This document shows, piece after piece, positions 12,941-24,810 of a stretch of DNA of 64,000 nucleotides. The stretch comes from Branchiostoma floridae. Taxonomy: Eukaryota > Chordata > Leptocardii > Amphioxiformes > Branchiostomatidae. Numbering within the stretch: position 1 is the first letter of the stretch; each line of letters begins with the position of its first letter. The position numbers were made by a program, and so were the translations under genes. The stretch is from NCBI RefSeq assembly GCF_000003815.2, contig NC_049983.1, positions 1,477,999-1,541,998 on the forward strand, written 5' to 3'. Below the pieces are notes generated by a model. It worked only from the letters and a program-made list of their open reading frames with translations. It was not told where the DNA came from and did no database searches.

Positions 12941-13090
12941 GTGAGATCGCGTGGCGCAATCGGCAGCACATTGGTCCTGAGTTCAAATCCGGCTGCGGTG
13001 TCACCGATCTTGCGCCCTTGGGAAAGGCACTTTACACGACTTTCCTCACTTAACTCAAGTGTGAATGAGTAGCTGCGGCTAGTGGCAGTG
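12941..13090 (+). mobile_element. tRNA-derived SINE, family A, head portion
   Basis: Begins GAGATCGCGTGGCGCAATCG (A-box region), then GAGTTCAAATCCGG (B box), then the family body gtcaccgatcttgcgcccttggg and cactttacacgactttcctcac. It is inserted in the dead LINE. Downstream to about 13430 is unidentified sequence. Confidence 0.75.
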
Positions 13091-13884
13091 GCAAGCCTTT
13101 GTGGCAGTGACAGTCCATAGGGGCATGTTCGGGCATGACGCACCCGCCATGACACGCGAGTCAGGGGTAGGAGGAACCCCTTGCTTCCTTGATCGGAAGT
13201 CCTCATAGGAGACGGAAACTCCAAACAACAAACCTGCATCTGCTGGGGCCGTCTTACATGTTGCATACAGTTGCCCCTTTAGGACTTGCGCCAGTGGACT
13301 AGAGGGTGGAGAAGGAAGTGCACACCCCTCCTTCACCTTAAAAACCTTAAAAGTGCAGGCCAAGCAGACGGGTCGCTTTAAACCCACCTTGTCTGCCTAC
13401 CATTGTCTTCCGAGACAGACGGATGCCACCAAAAATGTTTTTAAACTTCCACTGGGATACCATCTAGCCTAGGAGATTTAGAGTTTGAGAAAGTGTTGAT
13501 AGCTTTTTGCAGTTCTTCATCTGTCCTTCACAAGCCAGTTGCTATTCAGTGGATAGTTTTTTTTATCATATTGTGCAGGGAAAAAAGTGTTATGTTTCCT
13601 GAGGATAGGGGCATTGGGGGCTCTTCAAAGAAGTATAGAGAAGAGTAAAATTCATATTGTTTTTCTAAAATTTCTTGGGGATTACTGGTAAAGACATTTT
13701 CAGTTTCTGTATGTTTTAACGTAGTCTTAACTTGTCTTACCTTGGTAGCTTTTGGACCTTTAAAAATTGTCTTCCACACATTTTTGAATATTGATTCATA
13801 GTTAGGATAAACCTGTTCTCCAACTAGATCTCCTTTGCATATCAATTTATAGCTAGGATATATAAAATCTCTAACAAGATCTCC

Positions 13885-13970
13885 TCAGTGTCGATGGCGA
13901 AAACTAGTGGATGGTAATTGAAACGTCTGCCCCTTTCCAGAACCATATCCAGTTGCTTGAGTAATTATAC
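13885..13970 (+). repeat. Repeat X, right part of interrupted copy
   Basis: Matches 1870-1950, including GAAACGTCTG and CATATCCAGTTGCTTGAGTA. Together with 10811-11045 it brackets the LINE. Confidence 0.55.
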
Positions 13971-14595
13971 TTTTTGGCGTATGTATGCTTTATCTGTGAA
14001 TTTCTTCAGAGTACATCGGACCATTAAACACAATAGCATTTCACAAAACGACGGCTCTTTCTTTCAACCAGTTAACATTTAAAGTTTTAAAAAAGGATAT
14101 TGCAGTTACATTTTTGCATGGAATATGTATATAAACTGGGCTGAATCTACTGTGAGTGAATCATGCAACCATAAATGTAAGGTGAGTAACAAATACAATG
14201 TTAAGCACGCCACACATAATAATGTAACATACACGTGGAATTACCTTTGCCTGTGTACCACCCTAGTTGCTTTAATAGGACTCACATACATGTACCAACC
14301 GTATCCTCACCAAATAGTACCATTGATGCCCAAGTTTACTAACTAGGAATACACTCAGAACAAATGTATCTGGTAACTACTGCTGCGAAGCTTTAAGGAC
14401 ACAGAGCATTAGTTCTGTCTTTACAGAAGCCAATTTGTCAATCTGTAAAGCTTTTTACTTCTACTAAAGTATAAAATCTGGTACATCTATCCCACTGTTG
14501 ACCATTTGGCAAAAACCTAAGATCTAAACTAAATTAATCAGTTAAACAACCATTCAACAACTAAACAAAGTCAATCAATCTTGCCCTGTCTTGTT

Positions 14596-17500
14596 TTATG
14601 TCCCCTTGAGATATGGTAGGTATATACGTGCCACAGGGGAATAAGAACCACGCACTTCATAGGTCTTATCCGGTAAATTGGCATTCAAGTCTCTCCAGGC
14701 ATCAGTAGACCTGTCATACACAAAAACAAGATATATAATGCCTTCCTGAGAGTCGCTAGTACAGGTTAATAACACGTGCAGCTGGTTCTCCAGTACGAAA
14801 AAAATGGTCCGATAATCAACATAAAAGTTTTCTAGGTTCGGCAAGCCCTTCAGCTCCTGCCAGCGGTCTGACTCTGTATCGTACACCATAGCCTTAGTGA
14901 ATATAAAGTCCGAGCAGAAAATTTCCGTTCCTATAGCAACAGCTGTGCTGACATCCGTTATGAGTGTTGGTGGGGTCCTCTCGAACCAACGGTCCTGTTT
15001 CGGGTCGTAGCAATACACTTCCGTGTCCGTGAGGAAATACAGGTTTGGGCCACAGGACAATACTACAAACGACGCTAGAGTCGTGTTAAGTCTCAGCTGT
15101 GTACACTCCTGCCACTGGTTTGTGTGCGGGTTGTACTTTCTCATCTGCAGCAGTGGTCTGTCTTCTTCAGGATCAACAGCAGTGTAATACAGAATCCCAT
15201 CAACTTCATAAAGGCCTCTCTCATACATATTATCATCTTCTGGTCCCTTAGATATGGAGGACACACCTGCTTGTTCCCACACGTTTTGTTCATGGTTGTA
15301 CTTAAACAGAGACAACTGATTCTCCTCGTCTGATTCCTCAGTATCTAGGATATAGATGTCGTTATCACTGGTGACTGTCATGTCACGGACATAAGGGAGG
15401 TCGTAACTGCAGCTGATGTACTTCCCTTCCTGAGGGTTCATGAAGAGGAACTCCTTGATTACGGAACTGGAGAGGGTTAAAAAACACAGTCAGTAAACCT
15501 GGAGCGATAATTCATATCTTTTTATTGGGATGAGGCTAAAATCACATGCACTGTTCTATCTTATTTTGTAGCTCCTTGAGAAACATCCTTTAAAGCATTA
15601 GTAGGAATTAGATTAATAGTAGAACAAAATGACGGTACAATGGCCTAGTGGCTAGAGTGTTCGCATTCGGAAGGTCGTGAGTTCGATCCCGGCCAAGTCA
15701 TACCAAAGACTATAAAAATGGTACATGCTGCTTTCTCTGCTTAGCACTCAGCATTCGGGAAAGAGTATGGAAGTTGAACACACACCACTACCAGTGGACT
15801 AGCCCTCTGCTGTAGTGATTGCGTTGTGTGTGGTCCAGGGCTAATGAAACAGAGATGGGCACCGCCATATGCGCCACAAATGGGCACCGCCCTTGGCGCG
15901 GGAAGGGTTTAACTTTTTTAACTAACATTATGCAAGGATTAATCACGACTAACATTGTACAAAGTCAGAACAAATAAAAAAGTATATGTATAACTAACCT
16001 ACGGGGATAGTTCAACAGCACAGCCATCTCTGTAGTCATCCCAAGCCTCGGCTTCAGGTTGGGATTCCCTTTCTGTACCGCATTCCTGATGACCGCAGAA
16101 CTCCCAAGATCTTCTCTGGCCAGGGGGTGATCCAGGATGGCTGCCGTGTCGTCTGAGGTCAGCAGGTTGAAGCGGATGTGAGGGAGGATGGTGGGTAGGT
16201 GGTGCAGTCTGTAGGGTACAGGATAGTGGTACATAGTCTACAGCTGTATTTGCATCTTATAAGTTTTTCAACAATGCAAAGAAATCTAGGATGTTGGGAA
16301 TTGAACCCAAAATTAAGACATGTGTGAGTGTCATACAGAGAATCCGCACTCCAAATAATGATACCTACCTGTCCTCTCTACTGTGCTGCACCCATCTCAC
16401 CACAGCCTCCCACACTGTTGTCTCCTCTGTAACACACAGCTCATCGTGGCTGATGATCTCAATCAGCTGATTCACACTCAGGCTGCAGAATTCCTCTCTA
16501 AAGGAAAACTGTGGAGGTGCCGAGTACATGTTGGTTAAGCCTTAACATATAGCTCGTTAAAATTGAACACTTAACACAACAAATTACGGAATATTCCTTT
16601 CGAGTGGTCTTCTGATAGCCATACAAAAGTTACTTGAGTTAGTGCAAGACAAACTTCTTTTATTCAAGATTGATGATGATAAAAGTGATGGACTACCAAA
16701 ATATCAGTCCCACCTCAGCGAAGTTTATATCGATCCACTCCACACAACGCCTCAGGACAAAATCCACGGAAAAAACATCAGCAAAATTGTACAAGTCCAC
16801 ACAGGTGGAGTGCTCCACATTCATGGCCATGTAGCTGCTGCAGGTGTCTCTCACATATTCCAGTTGGAGGAGGTCGGCTGCCTGGTACAGGGGCTGCACT
16901 TTGTCCAGGGACACATGGAGGGTTCCCGAGTAGATGTAACTCAGGATCTCCCCAAACATGCCTGCATCCACACCCTGCAAAACAGGAAATCGTAACATGG
17001 CTCAAACGTTTAACACATAATGTGCAATTATCAGGGTGTATAAAGAAGAAAAAAATATATCACAAAATTGATTCATTACCTTATGAAGGTCAACTTTCCT
17101 CCAAATCCAATTGTTATTTTATCTACATAATCACTACTCTTTCTTACTAGTGGTACATCTGTTTCTAATAACTGTAAAGGATTCTTTTTTGTTAAAAAAA
17201 TACATACTCATTATAATGTGGTCACAAAGTTGAACTTTGACCCAGATTTTACAGAGGTCAGTAGGTGGGGAGGGGGGCATTGTGAGATCGAGGGACAAAG
17301 GAACGTTTAACATTTGTTCTTTTTTGGTAAACAATGGATTTCCCCTGTTTAATATGTTCTCTATTGTACGTAGCATCTTTGGAAGTTATCTGTTTCACTC
17401 TAATCTAACTCTACTCTACACCAACCCTACCTGTAAAACAACCGTCTTCTGACGACTTTCCGCCATGTCACTTGTAAACATGGCCCTGAAGTAGGGGCTG

Positions 17501-17685
17501 GCCGCGGACAGAACAAGCCGATGGCAAGGAAACCGCCGGCCCTCGACTTCAAGGACGATATCCTGCAGTACCCCAGCTTTCTGTAAGTCGCCCACAGTTC
17601 CAAGAAAGCCGTGCAGATAGCTCTCGTCTTGGTAGGAACAAGGACGAACTGCGCTGACGTGGGTTTCTTGGTCCGCGGCAGCCAT
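14596..17685 (-). CDS. Kelch-like BTB-BACK-Kelch protein, copy 1 (intact)
   Basis: A predicted CUL3 ubiquitin-ligase adaptor: BTB binds CUL3 and the Kelch propeller binds substrate (family knowledge). Exons: 17685-17431 (first half of BTB), 16974-16714 (second half), 16508-16369 (BACK start, [20 protein letters not shown]), 16208-15999 (BACK end, [10 protein letters not shown]), 15466-14596 (whole Kelch region). All junctions are GT-AG and in frame, giving 578 residues, which is normal for the family. The start is the ATG opening MAAADQ. The Kelch part shows five or six blades with conserved tyrosine and tryptophan positions ([40 protein letters not shown]), but the usual diglycine is missing, so it is a divergent propeller. 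A SINE sits in intron 4. First of four head-to-tail copies. Confidence 0.9.
15638..15880 (+). mobile_element. tRNA-derived SINE, family B
   Basis: A clear Pol III head: A box in TGGCCTAGTGGCTAGAGTG and B box in GTGAGTTCGATCCCGG, followed by an unrelated body (agcactcagcattcgggaaag). It lies in Kelch copy 1 intron 4, antisense to the gene. The downstream end is not well defined. Confidence 0.75.
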
Positions 17686-17929
17686 TTTGATGATGACGAC
17701 ATGACGCAGGGCTCAAAGGGTACATCGGCTAGAGATTCACTGATTACCCTCATAATGTCGATGTAATAGTTCGATGTCCATATACCCAGAATACGATGTT
17801 GATGATGATGATTAACCCAAGGGTCAAAGTGTGTGTTGACAGACACTGATAATCCAAATAATGTGGCAGTTAGAATGCTTACACCTTTCCTAGAGATGGA
17901 AGAATGACTACCATAAGATGTAAATCACT

Positions 17930-18245
17930 GACAAAGATATATGTACCACTTGCAAGGTTTTGTTTTACGTGCCGTTCTACCAAATTCCGTCAATACTTCT
18001 TAAAATTCACCGACAAAAAGGAAACAATTCTCCTTCTAATATCACAAAACCCACACATAATAGAAAAGGTGGCATCTTTCGTCTTCCACTGTCTTTGAAA
18101 AAGGACTTGAACCCAATAACCCAAGGATCTAGAGCTTTCAATAGTTTTAGACAAGACTAGACACCTGTGATATTGTTTTTACATTGTTGTAACCTCCCAT
18201 GTTTCCTGTAAATAGCCCACAGGCAAGAATATGCAATAAACTTTA
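17930..18245 (+). mobile_element. LINE 3' end remnant
   Basis: The frame 17960-18160 ends in KKDLNPITQGSRAFNSF, which resembles the extreme C-terminus of LINE ORF2s. It is followed by a short 3' tail (gcaataaactttatttatt). Only the end is left. Family uncertain. Confidence 0.4.
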
Positions 18246-18649
18246 TTTATTATCAGCTTTGGTAGTAAAAAATATGCCCCATGCCTGTAATGTTTCTTCT
18301 CGATTTAGTATGCGGGCACGTGTCTGTATGTGAATACATCCAATTCCAATCAGATGTTGGGCCTGCTGATAGCTTGTATAAGAACCAATATTACACCAGT
18401 TTGTATCTTTCTTTTAAAACATGATTCAACTTTGTCATGATTCTACTTGGCACGTCTTTGCATTTCAATGTTTTTGAAAATAGATGTTTCACAATACATG
18501 TGATAATGTAGTGCGCCGGTAAAGGTTACACATCCAGGTAATAAGAAACACCCCAAATCAGATACTCATGCAGCTGGATATTATTTTGGAAACGTCAGAC
18601 GTCACAACGTTAGCATCCACTAGTAAATGTTATAATTCGGAGAACATGA

Positions 18650-19350
18650 TTGGATTGTCCACGTAAAAAATATCCTAAATTACCAAGGCTTTGGACACAT
18701 ATGGCTGAACCCGAGATCATACCACATAGATACAATCAACACTCAGTTACGACAACGTTTACAAGATATATACGTGCAAAATTGGCATTCCTCTATTCGA
18801 ACCAATTCTAAACTCTCCTCTCTTTCTACATTGAATAAGCACTACAAGCAAGAAAATTACATTTCAACCATAAAGAGCCTTGACATTCGTAGGGCAATCA
18901 CACAACTCAGAATTAGCTGTCACAAATTAAATATAGAAACCGGGAGATTAAAAAAAATCCCTATCGACCAGAGGGTTTGTCCATTCTGTCCAGAGTTAAT
19001 TGAAGACGAATATCACTTTATGATCGTATGTCCCAAATATTCTGAAATACGCAATTCTCTATACAGAAGGTTGTCATTTTATACACAAGGATTTATCTCA
19101 ATGGACCTGAAGTGTAAATTTAAATACATCATGACATGTGACAATCCCTGCATGGCAGATATAGGAAAATATATCAAAGAAGGTTTGGATATTCGAAACT
19201 CCTCAACTGATTGTAAAAGCTTCCAATGATTGTAAGAAGCTCATCCCATACTACAACTCCTGTATTAGTTAGTTAAGCTATAGAACTGTAGTTATGTAGA
19301 TGCCATACTTTGTACCTCGTACAATTGTTGTGCAATAAAGTTATATATTT
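18650..19350 (+). mobile_element. 5'-truncated LINE, C-terminal CCHC region
   Basis: The frame open through 19229 contains ITQLRISCHKLNIETGR and then VCPFCPELIEDEYHFMIVC, the CX2C...HX4C knuckle near the end of many LINE ORF2 proteins. The frame runs back to about 18660 without an ATG. The 3' end has gtgcaataaagttata. The reverse transcriptase is missing. Confidence 0.7.
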
Positions 19351-20060
19351 ATAATGTAGTGATTTTTCTGTGCTAAGAAGGCCTTCAACTTTGAGAAAAT
19401 TCCAAAAAAGTGTTTCATAAAAGTTATGATGACACGATTAGTTCATGTCCCCTTCAAAGTAAAAATGTTCGTCAGACAGAATAGAACAAAATAACGACTA
19501 TCTTTCCAGCAGTAAATATTTATTGTTAAAAATGATACAAAAAGCATTATTCTGGAATTATACATTATATCTGCGATGCATGTCTATAATCTGATGTGCC
19601 TAACTTTACAAATGGCTTAAAACAAACAAACGTTAACAGTAAATAACACACCTGTGACGCAATAAACCTAAACATTTTGTACAACGGTAATGGCATCACA
19701 GAAAAAAAAATATATGGAAAATGCCATTAGAATCACATAGGAATTAATGTAATGGTAAATGAATATCGCCTCAGTCTGCTACCATCCTATAGTTTGCTGG
19801 AACTACCCCCTCCCCCAATCGCCCCAACCAAATACAACGAGGGGAAATTAACTAAGATTTTAGCCAGTGTATTTATTTCTGCTGTTAGATTTAAGACCAA
19901 TACAAAGATGGAAACATGTCTATAAATCTACCACTACAATATAAATCCCATAGTTGAGACTTTCAGCAAAACCCGTGATCTGAACAAAATGTTATCGATC
20001 TGCCCTGCCGGGCACTCTATACATCCTTTACCTAACGACAAAAGCGTCAGGACTTATGTT
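19351..20060. other. 3' flank of Kelch copy 2
   Basis: No coding sequence recognised. Likely 3' UTR of copy 2 (minus strand) plus spacer. Confidence 0.4.
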
Positions 20061-23000
20061 TTATGCCCCCCTAAGATATGGTAGGTATATACGTGCCACA
20101 GGGCAATGAGAACCATACATAAAATACTCCGTATTAGGCAGGGTTGCCCTCATGTCTGTCCAGGTATCAGCAGACCTGTCATACACATATACTAGATTGA
20201 TGAATCCTTCTTGGGAGTCACTACAGCAGGTTAAGAAGATGTGCAGTTGGTTCCCCATTGCGAAGAGACTGGGAACATTATCAATATCAAAGTTTCCTGG
20301 ATTCAGCCAGCCTTGCAGTGTCTGCCAGCAGTCTAACTCTGTGTCGTACACCATGGTCTGAGTTAAGTTCATGTCTGTGCAGAAAATCTCTGTTCCAATG
20401 GCAACGGCAGTACAGACTTCAGGAATGTACCCTGGTGAGGTCCGCTTGCTCCAACGGTCCTGGCCCGGGTCGTAGCGATGCAGTTCCGAGCTCGTGAGGA
20501 AATAAAGGAATGAGCCACAGGACAATGCTACATAGTAGTCGTAGTATTCAGTAATGTCAATTTGCTGTGAACACTCCTGCCACTGGTCCATGCCCTGGTT
20601 GTACTTTATCATCCTTATATCGCCTTCGGATACATCAACAAAAAGACAGCATAAAATCCCATTAACTCCAATAAGGTACTTTCTGTTGTATCTCGAATAT
20701 TCCATAGATACTGAGGACATACCAGCATCTTCCCACACATTTCCCGCATGGTTGTACTTAAACATGGACAACTTATTGTTACTCTCTTGCACACGAGTCA
20801 GGACGTAGATGTTGTTATCGCTGGTGACTGTCATGGCTGTGGAACTTGGAAGGTCTTCATTCCTGTAACTACAGCTGATGTACTTCCTTTCCAGGGGGTT
20901 CATGAAGATGACGTCATTGGCACTAGAGAGGAAAAAGTATATCAGAAACTGTCAATAAAACTGGACTGGAAACTCATAACTCTCTTTAGGGATGAGGCTA
21001 GATCACAACTTGCACTGTTCTTTCAAATTCTGTAGTCTCTTCATTTATTACATGCAGGCCCTTAAACTGTGGAATGGTAGTGTACAAGGATTTTTTTCAG
21101 TTAAAAAAAAATCAAACAAATAAATATATACCGACCCACTGGCCTGATTGGGCAGCAGGGCCATTTCCGTGAACATCCCAAGCCTCGGTTTCAGATCGGG
21201 GTTTCCTTTCTGTACCACATTACTGATGACCTCAGAACTCCCAGGATCCTCCCTGACCAGAGGGTGTTCCAAGATAGCTGCAGTGTCGCCTAAGGTCAGC
21301 AGGTTGAAGCGGATGTGAGGGAGCATGCTGGGCAGGTTGGGCAGTCTGTAGGAACAAGGTAGTTGTGTGTTCAGCTGATTTCTTGGTATCAAAGCAGCTC
21401 CTTACTTTTTTTACTCAGTTTGTCTTGATATGCACCAATAGAGAATTAACACAAACCTGTTCTCTCTGCTGTGCTGCACCCATCTCACCACAGCCTCCCA
21501 CACTACTGTCTCCTCTTTAACATCCAGCTCATCATGGCTGATGATCTCAGTCAGCTGATTCACAGTCAGGCTGCAAAACTCGATGGTAAAGGAAAACTGT
21601 GGATGCAGATTACATGTACATGTACCAAGGCACTGCGGAAAAGCGTGTCTTTATATTGTGCTTTCATGCAATATGTATATGAATATGTCATATATTAATA
21701 TAATATGGTCTTTTTCAAAACGACCAGCACTTTTTTTCTATCTGTATCCACGTCGCCGGTATAACTACCGATCGGTGTAACACACTCCCTTAGCCCGGGA
21801 CCTCAACTTTATAGGGGTTGCTTCATGTAGATGTACTGTCACACCTAACCTTTAAACCAAAAATGCTTAAAAGATTTAGTTTAAATGCGCCCTTTCCCCA
21901 TAATATTTGATATGATGGGTTCATTTTATTCAAAATATTGCATACTTCATTGAAGGGTACATTTCCTTTCCCATATCATATAGTTTCTAAAGTTCTTTGA
22001 ACCATATTGCAGTGTATGCAACATAGATGCATAATTGAATTGCTATTTTGGACACTGGCCTTACACAATATGAAGACTAACCTCAGTAAATTGGCTCGCA
22101 ATCCCCAGCAGACAAGCTTTACGGACAATGTCTACAGAGTAGACATCAGCAAACTTGTACAGGTCCACACAGGTGGAGCGCTCCACGTTCATGGCCATGT
22201 AGTTGCTGCAGGTGTCTCTCACATAGTCCAATTGGAGGAGGTCGGCTGCCTGGTACAAGGGCTGCACTTTGTCCAGGGACACATGGAGGGTTCCTGAGTA
22301 AATATAACTCAGGATCTCCCCAAACATGCCTGCATCCAAACCATGTAAACAATATAACATAACAATGTTCAAACATTTACCACATATAACAATCTCATTA
22401 TCAGGGTATTATATACAGCAGGGAAATATATCAGTATCACAGCTTCTTTGATTTAGGACCAAATTCACATCCCATTCTCCAATTTAATCTACAACAGCTA
22501 TTTGCGTATTTAGTTATATGTTCCTGATAACTAAGCGCAACTGAATTTTCAACGACCCCATACCTTCGCCAAATGATTTGATCTTTTACAACTGCTTATC
22601 AATTGTGTTTGTCATTAATTATGCAAATAAGGCTCTCATTTGCATAAATTATATAACTTGATCATCTCCTTCACTAATTAAGAGACGTGCGCAATATATG
22701 TTAAGAAAGGAGGCTTATGTCACATTTTCTGATAATTTATGCAAATGAGGATCTCATTTGCATAATTGATGTTCAATGATGTTCACCCGTACATAGCTTC
22801 CAAATGCTACAAGGAAGAAGTTCCCGTCATTTACCACAATGACATTATAGCATTTTCTCATTAATTATGCAAATTAGGTAATTATTTTGCATAATATGTA
22901 TCTATCAATATTCTTCTGTTTCTCAGTTACAAATGTCACATGTTGCAATGGACCTATAATGGAACTGGGCGTGTTTACACGATTTCCTCATTAATTATGC

Positions 23001-24574
23001 AAATTAGATACCAATTTGCATAATCATTATGTCATTATATGAAGCATCACTTAAGCTATCTACATACCAAAAATCATAACAATCCGTTAACCCCTTCTTG
23101 AGTTATTCCCTTTCAAAGTCTGACACTAAACCTGCCCTGCAGTTCCAAAACAAGCCGCTAGGGGGCCCAATCCTATACCACTTACTCTCTGCATCAAGAC
23201 CTGTCTACCACTTAATAATTATAGCCACAGCATGTTCAGAACTCGAGATATCCAACCCGAAAGTTCTGCTGCAGTACCATAGCAAGCCGCTAGGAGGCCC
23301 AAAATCTAATCATTTCTAGGTCTCATCAATACCTACCCACATACCAAATATCAATACAATCCATTCATGCGTTCTTGAGTTATGGTGTTTTCCTACAAAC
23401 ATACACACACACACACACAAACGCTACCCAAAATATAACCTTCTTGGCGAAGGTAATTAAGGAATACATACTCATAAGGTCGCAGCCCACAGTATTTATC
23501 CGCGCCCCCCGTGGTCTATTACGTAGGGGTTAAAAAGTAGTGCGTCCGAAATCTGGACTCGCCTGTAAACACCGTAACGTGAAATACAGCGGGGGATGAG
23601 CTTTGATATATGGTAGTATAAGGAGTCGACTTTCAGGTGATATGAGTAAGGTTTTGATGTTTGTCCATTTGGTGTATAAATGCGCGTGACCTTTACAGCT
23701 GACTGCCTGGGTGAGTCGGCTGCAGTTCCGTATGGCCCCGCATGGCCCTATTTAAAAGTGGGCTTCATAATAAAAAAAAACGACAACTTTTTTTGCTTTT
23801 CAGTCATTTTGTAGATTCAACCCTCAACTTCAACATACTACTTGAAAACTGCACCCTACTATGATTTTATCGGCATTGATGTGAGTCACCTTGCGGTCCT
23901 TAACTATAGAAATCCCCATAGGCGAAAAACTGTGTTCTGCTACCATAACAATTTTGGCTCGCAAAGTTGACCTTTAACACCTAAATACAAAAAAAAAGGT
24001 CAGTAAGTGGGGAGGGGGGTATAACGGGGGATATGTCTAACATTTGCGTTTACAATTGATTTGGCCTGTTTTAGATGTACTCTGTGATACGTAGCATTTC
24101 CAAAAGTTACGTGGTTCACTCTATTCTAACCAAACGTTAGCCTCTACCAGGTTTCGTGGATCGGTGATCTAATTGTAGAAATTGGACAAATAGAGTCTAT
24201 AGTACGCTAGGGGAGTTAGCCGGCCAGAAGAGTACGTTTCCTCACCACGATGTGAGGATAATGATTCTACCGATCCACGGAGCCTGGTAGAGGCTAACCA
24301 AACAAAACGCCAACCATACTTGTATAACAACAGTCTTCTGACGACTTTCCGCCATGTCACTTGTAAACATGGCCCTGAAGTAGGGGCTGGCCGCGGACAG
24401 AACAAGCCGATGGCAGGGAAACCGCCGGCCCTCGACTTCAAGGACGACATCCTGCAGTACCCCAGCCTTCTGTAAGTCGCCTACAGTTCCTAGAAACCCG
24501 TACAGATAGCTCTCGTCTTGGTAGGAACGAGGACGAACTGTGCTGGCGTGGGGTTCTTGGTGTGCGGCAGCCAT
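20061..24574 (-). CDS. Kelch-like BTB-BACK-Kelch protein, copy 2, one splice acceptor lost
   Basis: Same architecture as copy 1. Exons: 24574-24320, 22342-22082, 21596-21457, 21345-21136, 20922-20061. Exon lengths are 255, 261, 140, 210 and 862 nt, all phases agree, and the sum is 576 codons. The start is the ATG of MAAAHQEPHAS. The exception is the acceptor of exon 2: copies 1 and 4 have TTTTGCAG before the exon, but here the bases read GTTTACAT, so the AG is gone. No in-frame replacement AG lies close by. Either exon 2 is skipped (an in-frame 87-residue loss from BTB) or the gene is failing. Introns are enlarged by an octamer-rich repeat (22561-23456) and a MITE (23478-23944). The Kelch exon has no stop and has diverged strongly from copy 1. 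Confidence 0.75.
22561..23456. repeat. Octamer-rich repeat element bounded by TACCTTCGCCAA inverted ends
   Basis: Starts with TACCTTCGCCAA and ends with TTGGCGAAGGTA. Inside are four units at about 22612, 22731, 22858 and 22988 (spacing about 120-130 bp), each of the form ATTATGCAAAT...ATTTGCATAAT. These are followed by two copies of an AAGCCGCTAGG(A/G)GGCCC segment and an AC microsatellite near 23402. It is likely a non-autonomous DNA element. It lies in intron 1 of Kelch copy 2. Confidence 0.65.
23478..23944 (-). mobile_element. MITE family M, copy in Kelch copy 2 intron 1
   Basis: Read on the minus strand it begins GGTAGCAGAACACAGT, then CGCCTATGGGG, TATAGTTAAGGACCGCAAGG, and ATAGTAGGGTGCA, and ends near ACTGTGGGCTGCGACC. 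The termini are an imperfect inverted repeat. It is the same element as 32871-33353 in opposite orientation. No coding capacity. Confidence 0.7.
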
Positions 24575-24664
24575 GTTGATGATGTGACATGACCCGAGGG
24601 TCAAAGGGTAGGTAGACAAGTTCTGATTACCCACAAATTGTAGCGGTAAGATTAATATCATTAT

Positions 24665-24810
24665 CTGTCGAGATTTGATTTGATTTGATTTATTCGGCTG
24701 TATGATAAATACAGCCAGGGCTACCCAACTAGCCGCAGGCTATTATCAAGGGCTGCCCTGGTAACAATGCTGGTCTCATTACACAATTAGATCGTCCCAT
24801 ATATTGAATT
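24665..24810 (+). repeat. Short repeat upstream of Kelch exon 1
   Basis: TTTGATTTGATTTATTCGGC followed by ATACAGCCAGGGCTACCCA. A related stretch at 28050-28115 sits at the same distance upstream of exon 1 of copy 3, so the repeat was probably duplicated with the genes. Confidence 0.5.

Larger units (their letters stand above)
11187..13860 (-). mobile_element. L1/Tx1-like LINE, broken and carrying nested insertions
   Basis: Reverse-transcriptase pieces appear in order on the minus strand. A pre-RT region lies at 13845-13546. The motif NWRPLTLLCCD with DQTGFVKARFIG is at 12837-12598, followed by SDDEKAFDTIRWGKLL at about 12597-12545. After a gap come RGVRQGCPN and the catalytic FQYADD at about 11540-11400, and then a GIEILGI-like block. 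The gap (about 11680-12545) holds a foreign retroelement fragment, and a SINE sits at 12941. Several stops and frame changes mean it is dead. It is related to, but clearly different from, the intact LINE at 50-55.7 kb. Confidence 0.75.

Noticed and set aside
12889-13387. Minus-strand frames of 100-125 codons
   Set aside because: They run through the SINE and adjacent repeat on the antisense strand and match no protein pattern.
16268-16345. tRNA-like stretch on the minus strand with GGTTCAATTCCC
   Set aside because: Only a B-box-like match. No convincing A box or SINE body, so it was not annotated.
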